A DNA stretch of 36,266 nucleotides from Thermoleophilia bacterium (GTDB lineage: Bacteria; Actinomycetota; Thermoleophilia; Solirubrobacterales; 70-9), in the NCBI GenBank assembly GCA_016650125.1, contig JAENWT010000024.1, forward strand, positions 1-36,266. Direction: 5' to 3'. A program made the position numbers and the translations under genes. Below the pieces are notes generated by a model. That model made no database searches. It was given only the letters and a program-made list of their open reading frames with translations, and was not told the DNA's origin. The number at the start of each line of letters is the position of its first letter. Within the stretch, counting starts at the first letter, position 1. Of the stretch, positions 7,371 to 13,378 are shown one piece after another.

Positions 7371-8861
7371 GTGGCTAGCGCTAAAACCCGAGAATTGCCC
7401 GAAGTGTTTCGCCCGGAGAACCCGAAATGGGCCAGCCGGGCTGCCGCCCGAGGCGAGATTCGGAAAATCGCGAACGCAATTTATACGACCAATCTGGACG
7501 ATCCGCTCGAACAATTGGTTCGGCGCCGTTGGTTCGACGTTGCTGCCCTCAAGTTTCCCGGTGCCGTGATCGTCGACCGAAGCGCTCACGACGGCCAGCC
7601 CGCCGAGGACGGCTCCCTCTTTCTGGATGTGGGGCCCGAGCGTTCCAACCGGGCAACGATCGAATTCCCCGGATTGAGGATCAAGCCACGCGAGGGACCG
7701 GGTCGGGTCACCGGAGACACCGAGTTCATCGGGCTCTTCCAGTCTTCTCCTGCCCGGATCGCCCTGGACAACCTGCGGCCATCAAGGGCCCGGTCCGGAG
7801 TCGCGAGAACCCTGAGCGAGGCAGAGCTCGAGGACTGGCTGGAGCGAATGGCTCGCATCAAGGGCGAGCAGGCCTTGAATGAGTTGAGGGACAAGGCCCG
7901 GGCAATCGCCCCGACGCTCGGCGCCAGCTCTGAATTCAAGAGGCTGGATCTCATAGTCGGCGCTCTGTTGGGAACGCAGGATGCCGAACTCGGGACCTCG
8001 GCAGGACGAGCTCGCCAGCGAGGGGCCGGCTACGACCCGAGCCGTCTTGACCTCTTCGAAACCCTCCGCGCCGAGCTTGCTTCCGAGCACTTCGCCGCTC
8101 GTCCGGCTCCTTCGGATCCAAAGAGACTTGGCGCCTTCTTCGAGGCTTACTTTTCAAACTGGATCGAAGGCACTGAATTCGAAGTCGATGAGGCGGAGAG
8201 CATTGTCTTCGAAGGCAAGGTGCCACCACAAAGACCGGCAGACGCACACGACATCAGGGGCACATTCGATGCCGTGATCTCACCGAGGTTCACCTCCCCC
8301 GCGACGAATGCCGACTCTTTCATCGAATACCTATCCAAGGCCCATGAGCAGATCATGGGCGGCCGGCCGGAGGTTGGCCCCGGAGTGTTCAAGGACCGTG
8401 CTAACCGGGTGGGGTCCGCCTCTTTCGTCAGTCCCGAACTTGTGCGCGGAACTCTGGTTGAAGGGTTCCGCCTCCTCGAAACCCTGCCTGCTGGAATGCC
8501 TCGGGCCGTGTTCTCGATGTTTCTGGTGTCGGAGGTTCATCCGTTCTCGGATGGCAACGGGCGGGTCGCCCGGCTTGCCATGAATGCCGAGCTCTCGGCG
8601 CAGGGGCTTTGCCGGATCATGATTCCGCCCGTCTTCCGGGACGAATACATGAGTGGCCTGCGGGCCCTGACGTCCAATCGCAATCCGACCCCGATCTGGC
8701 GCACCCTGGACCGGGCCCAGCGCTGGGCCTCGATCCTCAGGTGGGAGGATCACGACGAGGCGATGTCCCTGCTCGAGAGGTCGAACGCCTTTGTGACTCC
8801 GGAAGAAGCGAACTCAGGCAACGTCCACCTGGTGGATCCTTCTGAGCCGAGCTACGACTGA
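7371..8861 (+). CDS. Fusion of an AbiEi-like regulator domain with a Fic domain (Fic no. 2)
   Basis: 496 residues starting at GTG with GAGGA upstream. Residues 1-140 resemble the AbiEi antitoxin layout: a winged-helix wing RGEIRKIANAIYTT (28-40), a middle beta-rich part, and SSPARIALDNL (125-135), close to the TSPARTLLDL motif of that family. Residues 240-480 are a Fic domain with the intact loop HPFSDGNGRVAR (390-401) and the inhibitory motif SNWIEG (262-267), so it is a self-inhibited class II Fic enzyme. One polypeptide thus carries a putative DNA-binding antitoxin module and a putative AMP-transferase. It ends 10 bp inside the convergent SnoaL-like gene. The AbiEi assignment is from motif shape only. 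Confidence 0.82.
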   Translation: MASAKTRELPEVFRPENPKWASRAAARGEIRKIANAIYTTNLDDPLEQLVRRRWFDVAALKFPGAVIVDRSAHDGQPAEDGSLFLDVGPERSNRATIEFPGLRIKPREGPGRVTGDTEFIGLFQSSPARIALDNLRPSRARSGVARTLSEAELEDWLERMARIKGEQALNELRDKARAIAPTLGASSEFKRLDLIVGALLGTQDAELGTSAGRARQRGAGYDPSRLDLFETLRAELASEHFAARPAPSDPKRLGAFFEAYFSNWIEGTEFEVDEAESIVFEGKVPPQRPADAHDIRGTFDAVISPRFTSPATNADSFIEYLSKAHEQIMGGRPEVGPGVFKDRANRVGSASFVSPELVRGTLVEGFRLLETLPAGMPRAVFSMFLVSEVHPFSDGNGRVARLAMNAELSAQGLCRIMIPPVFRDEYMSGLRALTSNRNPTPIWRTLDRAQRWASILRWEDHDEAMSLLERSNAFVTPEEANSGNVHLVDPSEPSYD

Positions 8862-9247
8862 AGCTGCGCTGACAGCCCGAAGAGATCGAGTTCGTCCCAA
8901 GCCTGGGCGATCATTCCGTCGTGAATCAGCAGGATCGCAGTCGAGGTGAACTCGACCTTCTTGCCTGTGCCGGCGATTCCGATGAACTCGCCTTCGTGGG
9001 TTCCCCTCCACCTCTGATGGGCGGCGACCTTGTCGTCTTCGGCGACGGTCATCATCACCTTCACTTCTAGGTCAGGGAAGGCGGCGAGGAAGGCGTCGAC
9101 CGCGGCTTGCTGGCCCGTCCGACCCCTGAATTCATTGTTATGGACGAAGTCATCGGTCAGCAACCGCTCGCAGGCGGTTGCATCCTTCTGGTTGATCGCT
9201 TCCGCGTAGAAGCGTTCTACAAGTTCAGTATTTTCATTTGAGGCCAT
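8852..9247 (-). CDS. SnoaL-like / ester cyclase family protein
   Basis: 131 residues of the NTF2-like fold: NTELVERFYAEAINQKDATA, LLTDDFVHNN, then FPDLEVKVMMTVAEDDKVA, RWRGTHEGEFIGIAGTGKKV and a final IHDGMIAQAWDELDLFGLSAQL. This is the ordinary SnoaL-like ester cyclase pattern found in many single-domain actinobacterial proteins; substrate unknown. TACCTT (9254-9259) lies 6 bases before ATG 9247. The 3' end overlaps the Fic fusion gene by 10 bp in convergent orientation. Confidence 0.85.
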   Translation of the reverse strand: MASNENTELVERFYAEAINQKDATACERLLTDDFVHNNEFRGRTGQQAAVDAFLAAFPDLEVKVMMTVAEDDKVAAHQRWRGTHEGEFIGIAGTGKKVEFTSTAILLIHDGMIAQAWDELDLFGLSAQLQS

Positions 9248-9253
9248 CAGGCG

Positions 9254-9259
9254 AAGGTA
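9254..9259 (-). promoter_or_regulatory. -10 box of the SnoaL-like gene (leaderless layout)
   Basis: Minus-strand TACCTT followed by 6 bases and ATG 9247. Confidence 0.5.
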
Positions 9260-9297
9260 CTCCTTCGTCTGCGGGCCCCTCTCTATCCGAGGTCAAT

Positions 9298-9337
9298 GAC
9301 CCTCGAAATCCCAGGGTAAAGACCCTCGAAATCCCAG
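9298..9337. repeat. Two exact 17-bp direct repeats, 23 bp apart
   Basis: GACCCTCGAAATCCCAG occurs at 9298-9314 and 9321-9337. The pair fills most of the gap between the start of the SnoaL-like gene and the stop of the GroES gene, both on the minus strand, so it lies 40-90 bp upstream of the SnoaL-like promoter. It may be a regulator site or a small local duplication. Confidence 0.7.
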
Positions 9338-9339
9338 AC

Positions 9340-9693
9340 TCAGAGGTCGGCCACTTCGTCATCGGGACCAACTGCGCTTTCCTGCTCCTTGGCTGTCTCG
9401 AGAACACCGAGTAGCTCGGTCACCCGGCAGACCAGCAGACGCTCGTCGTCGACTTCGACCCAGACTCCCGCTTCGGCCGGGAAGACGACGTGGTCACCGC
9501 GTTTGACCGGCATCTCGACTCCGGCAGCGGTCCACCAGTCGACTCCCTGGCCGACGTCGAGCACGATCCCGTGCTGCGGTGCCGGTTCGGAGGTGCCAGG
9601 CGGGACCACAAGGCCGGACTTCCTCATCTGTCCGGGCTCCAGCTCCTTGATCACGACTTGGTCGAAGAGGGGTTTGAGTTGGTGTTTCGCCAC
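9340..9693 (-). CDS. GroES-family co-chaperonin
   Basis: 117 residues with the Cpn10 pattern: LKPLFDQVVIKELEPGQMRKSG, LVVPPGTSEPAPQHGIVLDVG, KRGDHVVFPAEAGVWVEVDDERLLVCR. It is about 20 residues longer than standard GroES because of an acidic C-terminal tail (SAVGPDDEVADL). No GroEL gene is adjacent. The GTG start at 9693 is supported by TAGGCT six bases upstream. It may be an accessory GroES; the main groES of the genome is probably elsewhere. Divergent from the hemerythrin-like gene. Confidence 0.82.
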   Translation of the reverse strand: MAKHQLKPLFDQVVIKELEPGQMRKSGLVVPPGTSEPAPQHGIVLDVGQGVDWWTAAGVEMPVKRGDHVVFPAEAGVWVEVDDERLLVCRVTELLGVLETAKEQESAVGPDDEVADL

Positions 9694-9699
9694 GCCCTC

Positions 9700-9705
9700 A
9701 GCCTA
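9700..9705 (-). promoter_or_regulatory. -10 box of the GroES gene (leaderless layout)
   Basis: Minus-strand TAGGCT, 6 bases, then GTG 9693. Confidence 0.5.
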
Positions 9706-9722
9706 GGGCAACGCCCATGGCG

Positions 9723-9728
9723 CTAGCC
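9723..9728 (+). promoter_or_regulatory. -10 box of the hemerythrin-like gene (leaderless layout)
   Basis: TAGCCT, 7 bases, then ATG 9736. Only 17 bp separate it from the divergent -10 box of the GroES gene, so the two promoters must overlap. Confidence 0.5.
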
Positions 9729-9735
9729 TCGAAGG

Positions 9736-10167
9736 ATGAAACGTTCGGAGGCACTCACCCCACTCTCCCGCGATCACCACGGGGTGCTCCTCCTAGCCAA
9801 GAACCTTCGGGAGGCCACGGAGGTCGAACCGGCCGCGGCGGCGTTCATCGAGTTCTGGCAGCCCGGCGGCATCAACCACTTCCGGATCGAGGAGGAAGTC
9901 CTCCTGCCCGGATCGAACCTTCCCGGTCCCGGGGAGGATGGCCTCTCCGCTCGCATGCTTCACGACCATCTGGACATCCGCCGCCGCGCCTCGACGGTCC
10001 TCGCCGGCGACGCGACCCTCTCTGACATCCACGTGCTGGGCGCTCTCCTGCACGATCACACGAGGTTCGAGGAGCGGGAGCTGTTCCTGGCGATCGAGAC
10101 CAACCTTTCGCCCGAAGAGCTCGACCGGCTGGGTGAGCAGATTGCTTTCGCCATGACGACCAGCTAG
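9736..10167 (+). CDS. Hemerythrin-like HHE domain protein
   Basis: 143 residues, a four-helix bundle with likely di-iron ligands: SRDHHGVL near the start, INHFRIEEEVLLP (about 50-62), LHDHLDIRR (about 77) and LLHDHTRFEERELF (about 108). Such proteins bind O2 or sense redox state and NO. Cytoplasmic, no signal peptide. A second hemerythrin-like domain occurs in the C-terminus of the oxidoreductase at 11612-13216, only 1.5 kb away, suggesting a shared redox context. Confidence 0.85.
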   Translation: MKRSEALTPLSRDHHGVLLLAKNLREATEVEPAAAAFIEFWQPGGINHFRIEEEVLLPGSNLPGPGEDGLSARMLHDHLDIRRRASTVLAGDATLSDIHVLGALLHDHTRFEERELFLAIETNLSPEELDRLGEQIAFAMTTS

Positions 10168-10173
10168 CCGAAC

Positions 10174-10665
10174 TCAGTCCGTCTTTGTCTTTCGCTCTGG
10201 GCTAGGGATCTCGTCGAGAACCTCAACGTCAGACAAGAGACGTTCACGGAGCGCGGGGTCGGCCCATACCTCTGCAGTGTTCATCCACTGCTTGACCAGA
10301 ACTCCCACCAGATCAGGGCGATCAAGCTCTCCCGCAACCCTCATGGTCTTTACCAATTCGCCTGCGAACTCCTTCTGATCTTCAGGAGGAAGAACGATGA
10401 GCCAGGGAAATGATTCGGTAAATACTCCCTGGACGTCGTCCGGCCGTTCCTCAGCCAGAATCTTCGAGAAGTAGGACACCAAAGTGATAGCCGAGGACAT
10501 GCCTTCACGCTCGGAGGCCTCCTTATCAGCCCACTTGAGGACCAGATCGGGTCCATCGCGGCGCTCCAGAAGAAGGTCCCCTTGCTCAGCTGCTTCAACG
10601 GCCTCACCGCTGTTTCGAAGGAAATTGCTGAAGGTCATGGTCTTGTCCATGGGAAGATCATACAT
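10174..10665 (-). CDS. Putative Phd/YefM-like protein, third gene of an operon
   Basis: 163 residues. The first 45 (TMTFSNFLRNSGEAVEAAEQ followed by GDLLLERRDGPDLVLKWADK) resemble the N-terminal DNA-binding strand-helix part of Phd/YefM antitoxins, in which a short helix precedes the strand LLLERRDGPDLVL. The remaining 110 residues, mostly helical, are not recognised. No PIN, Doc or RelE partner lies next to it. ATG 10665 comes two bases after the stop of the M48 protease gene, so translation is likely coupled. Function uncertain: an orphan regulator is one option. Confidence 0.55.
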   Translation of the reverse strand: MYDLPMDKTMTFSNFLRNSGEAVEAAEQGDLLLERRDGPDLVLKWADKEASEREGMSSAITLVSYFSKILAEERPDDVQGVFTESFPWLIVLPPEDQKEFAGELVKTMRVAGELDRPDLVGVLVKQWMNTAEVWADPALRERLLSDVEVLDEIPSPERKTKTD

Positions 10666-10667
10666 GA

Positions 10668-11615
10668 CTACTTCTGAAGTCGGCTCGCCCCAGCAGCACC
10701 CATCTCGATCTCCACCCGCTGAATCCGATCACCGAGCGGTGGGTGGGTTGACATCAGCCGGTCCATGGAGAAACGCCCCGTCGCCGGATCCGGGTTCATG
10801 GCTTCGAGCTGCCGGAGTGCGTTTGCCATCTCGTGGCCGAGGCCGAGATCCACGGCGAACTGGTCGGCTTCGAACTCGGTCTTCCTTCCGAGCACTCGCA
10901 GCAGGACGGTTGATAGTCCAAGTAGGGCGTAGAGCACCGCCGCGGGGATGACGAGCGCTGCGAGCAGAGTGACCAGGATGATGATTCCGATGCAGCCGGA
11001 GCAGCTTCGTCCAATGGCGAGCACCCCGTTTATTAGAAAGAGCATGACGTTGAGCAGGATCTGCGCCGGCTTTGCGTACCACCAGCCGAGCACGATGCCG
11101 CCGATGTGGCGCTTGGTGTGATGGCCGAGCTCGTGGGCGATCACCGCCGCGATCGCCCCGTCGTCCATCCCCAGCATCCCCTGGTCCATGCTCACCACCG
11201 AATCACCCGAGGCGAAGGCGTTGATCGTCGACTGATCGGTCATTCGCAGCATGTATGCCTGCGGGTGAAGGCTCGCGCGGCTGCAGACGTCATTCCAGAG
11301 CGGCTCGAGCCGTTTCCATTCGGCACCGGTGGGCACCCGGCAATCGTTCTTCTTCTGCCAGAACCAGTCATCGGCCTTGGCCGTAAGCAGGAGGAACCCG
11401 ATCGCCGTCCACGGTATGACGAGCACGACCGCCACGGCATAGAACGTCGAGGTGAGTTCCTCCGAACCGCTTTGCCAGTCGTTCACCAGCCAGGCGATCG
11501 GCAGCCACACGAAAGCAACCGAGATCACCCACAGGCCGACGACCACTGCGAACCCGGCCGCCCCCGCCCGGGAGACGTCCTTGCGCTGATCCTTCGGGTC
11601 AGCGTTTTCCGTCAA
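10668..11615 (-). CDS. M48 family membrane metallopeptidase (HtpX-like)
   Basis: 315 residues. Two hydrophobic helices near residues 20-60 (FAVVVGLWVISVAFVWLPIA and a second), then the zinc site HELGHHTKRH (about 165), two more membrane segments, and the third ligand in EFEADQFAVDLG. This is the HtpX/M48B layout; such proteases degrade damaged membrane proteins. The start is TTG at 11615, which overlaps the stop of the oxidoreductase gene in the sequence TTGA, giving strong translational coupling. The pairing with a hemerythrin fusion protein suggests a stress role. Confidence 0.85.
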   Translation of the reverse strand: MTENADPKDQRKDVSRAGAAGFAVVVGLWVISVAFVWLPIAWLVNDWQSGSEELTSTFYAVAVVLVIPWTAIGFLLLTAKADDWFWQKKNDCRVPTGAEWKRLEPLWNDVCSRASLHPQAYMLRMTDQSTINAFASGDSVVSMDQGMLGMDDGAIAAVIAHELGHHTKRHIGGIVLGWWYAKPAQILLNVMLFLINGVLAIGRSCSGCIGIIILVTLLAALVIPAAVLYALLGLSTVLLRVLGRKTEFEADQFAVDLGLGHEMANALRQLEAMNPDPATGRFSMDRLMSTHPPLGDRIQRVEIEMGAAGASRLQK

Positions 11616-13216
11616 ACCTGCCCGGGCATGAAGCCGACCCGGGCCAGTGGCTCGACCAGCTCGTATTCCTCGTAGGAGAGGTGCGAGAGCAGGGTGTCGG
11701 TGAGGGCGTCGATCGCGGCCTGGAGCCGGTCGAAGTCTCCGGGGTTGTTGATGTGGTGGACCAGGGCTGCGTCCACCTCTTCGATTGCGTCGTGGATTGC
11801 GTGGTGCTCGACCGTGAGTTGGTCGATCACCGGCTCCAGCGCTGGCTCGGCCTTGGCCAGATGTGGAAAGACCGAGGCATCTTCGAGACCGTGATGTTGG
11901 GTGACCGCGCTGCAGTAGCGTGAACAGAAGGCTCCGAGGGTCCAGTCGTTTTGTCTCATTGCCATCTCGTTCAGCGCGCTTCGGGCCTGGCCGGCGGTAA
12001 CGGCTCCGTCTCGGACCTGGGCGACGACTGATCGCAGGTCTGTCAGTTCGGTTCGCAAGTGGTCGTGGACGTCGATCAGGTGCTTGCCGACCAGCCTTCC
12101 CTGCTCTGAGTACTCGATGTCCGCGCTCGACTCAGACCTGTGGGGGCGGGTTGATTCGTCCCATGGCATCGACTCGGAAAGACGCTCGCCGGGATCGGGG
12201 GTGGGGGTGACTCCGAGGCGGGCGTATTCGCCCCCTTCGGCTGGCTGCGCCTCCGCGCTGTCCTGGCTGTCGGGTTCTGTTTCAGGCTCTTCGTCCCGAA
12301 AGTCCGGCACCGCTTCCTTCACCGGAGCGGCTGCCCGCTCCCGCTCGACCAGCTCTCGCACCGCCGGTGCCACTGCCGCGAACGCTTCGATCGTCGCCGC
12401 GTCGTCGGCCGCTGCGATGAAGGTGCCGATGCCGTGTTCGATCGCGTATTCGGTCAACTGGATCGGCCATTCCGACGGGTTGCCGGCGAGTGGCCCAGGT
12501 GTCCCGTCGCTATACGAACCAGAGACGTTCAGCAGGCGCCGGATCTCGACTGGGTCGCGTCCTGCGGTCACCGCCGCATCATCGATCCGCCCGTTTCCTT
12601 CATCGATCTGCTCCGGCTCGAGGTAGGGCACACTCGGGATCCAGCCGTCACCCATAGTGCCGGTCAGTTTCAGCATCCTCGGCTTGTAGGCACCGATCCA
12701 GATCTCCACACCGTGCGCCGGCGCCGGACCACGGGCCGCCCCTTTCAGTTGGTAGTGCTCGCCTTCGAACCTCACCCCGCCGCGCTGGTCGACGTCCCAC
12801 ATCTCGCGGATGATGGTGATCGCCTCAGTCAGGGCATCGACCCCCTGGCCCGGGGTCAGGTGCCTGCCGCCCATTCCTTCGATCGCGTCCCAGAAGGCTC
12901 CGGCTCCGATACCCAGTTCGACTCGGCCGCCGCTCAGCAGGTCCAGGCTGGCCACCGACCTCGCCACCACCGCTGGCTGTCGAAGTGGCAGGCTCAGCAC
13001 GTTCGGGGCGAGTTTGACCCGGCTGGTCGACGCCGCCAGGAAGGAGAGCAGCGTCCATGTGTCGAGGAACTTCGACTGGTACGGGTGGTCCTGGAACGAG
13101 ACCAGATCGAGGCCGAGCTCCTCCGCGAGTTGTGCCAGTTCGATCACGGCCGGGGCCTGCGTGTTGTCCGGGGTGACGAAGACGCCGAACCCCAGATCGT
13201 GACCGTAATCGCTCAT
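11612..13216 (-). CDS. LLM-class flavin/F420-dependent oxidoreductase fused to a hemerythrin-like domain
   Basis: 534 residues with two domains. Residues 1-300 form a luciferase-like (LLM) TIM barrel: GFGVFVTPDN, LVSFQDHPYQ, LAPNVLSLPLRQPAVVAR, LSGGRVELGIGAGAFW and EIWIGAYKPRML are typical of F420-dependent members. Residues 305-375 are an acidic, proline-rich linker. Residues 380-525 form a hemerythrin-like bundle with likely iron ligands in HLIDVHDHLRTEL, TQHHGLEDASVFPHL, LTVEHHAIHDAIEEV and HLSYEEYELVEP. The fusion would place an O2/NO-binding di-iron site next to a deazaflavin enzyme. First gene of a three-gene operon with the M48 protease and the Phd-like protein. Substrate unknown. Confidence 0.87.
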   Translation of the reverse strand: MSDYGHDLGFGVFVTPDNTQAPAVIELAQLAEELGLDLVSFQDHPYQSKFLDTWTLLSFLAASTSRVKLAPNVLSLPLRQPAVVARSVASLDLLSGGRVELGIGAGAFWDAIEGMGGRHLTPGQGVDALTEAITIIREMWDVDQRGGVRFEGEHYQLKGAARGPAPAHGVEIWIGAYKPRMLKLTGTMGDGWIPSVPYLEPEQIDEGNGRIDDAAVTAGRDPVEIRRLLNVSGSYSDGTPGPLAGNPSEWPIQLTEYAIEHGIGTFIAAADDAATIEAFAAVAPAVRELVERERAAAPVKEAVPDFRDEEPETEPDSQDSAEAQPAEGGEYARLGVTPTPDPGERLSESMPWDESTRPHRSESSADIEYSEQGRLVGKHLIDVHDHLRTELTDLRSVVAQVRDGAVTAGQARSALNEMAMRQNDWTLGAFCSRYCSAVTQHHGLEDASVFPHLAKAEPALEPVIDQLTVEHHAIHDAIEEVDAALVHHINNPGDFDRLQAAIDALTDTLLSHLSYEEYELVEPLARVGFMPGQV

Positions 13217-13222
13217 AGCCAG

Positions 13223-13228
13223 ACCCTA
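13223..13228 (-). promoter_or_regulatory. -10 box of the LLM-hemerythrin operon (leaderless layout)
   Basis: Minus-strand TAGGGT, 6 bases, then ATG 13216; no good Shine-Dalgarno sequence is present. Confidence 0.55.
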
Positions 13229-13366
13229 GTCAACCGTCTTGGTCGCAGACCTCGTTTCCCCAGGGACGGGGAGGCGGGCCACCCCGAGAAGGCTTTCAGC
13301 TCCGGGGAGAGGCGGGTGAGGATCTCGGCGCCGTCGCGATCTTTTTTCAAAACGCCGATAGTTCGT

Positions 13367-13372
13367 TATGGT
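13367..13372 (+). promoter_or_regulatory. -10 box of the large secreted protein gene (leaderless layout)
   Basis: TATGGT, 6 bases (GGAGGT), then ATG 13379. The GGAGG lies too close to the ATG to work as a usual ribosome site, which fits a leaderless start. A T-run followed by CAAAA at 13342-13351 may hold the -35 element. Confidence 0.5.
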
Positions 13373-13378
13373 GGAGGT

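Noticed and set aside
12434-13378. Very long plus-strand open frame running into the large secreted protein gene
   Set aside because: This part is antisense to the oxidoreductase-hemerythrin gene, whose domains are clear. A signal peptide and a -10 box place the real start at ATG 13379.
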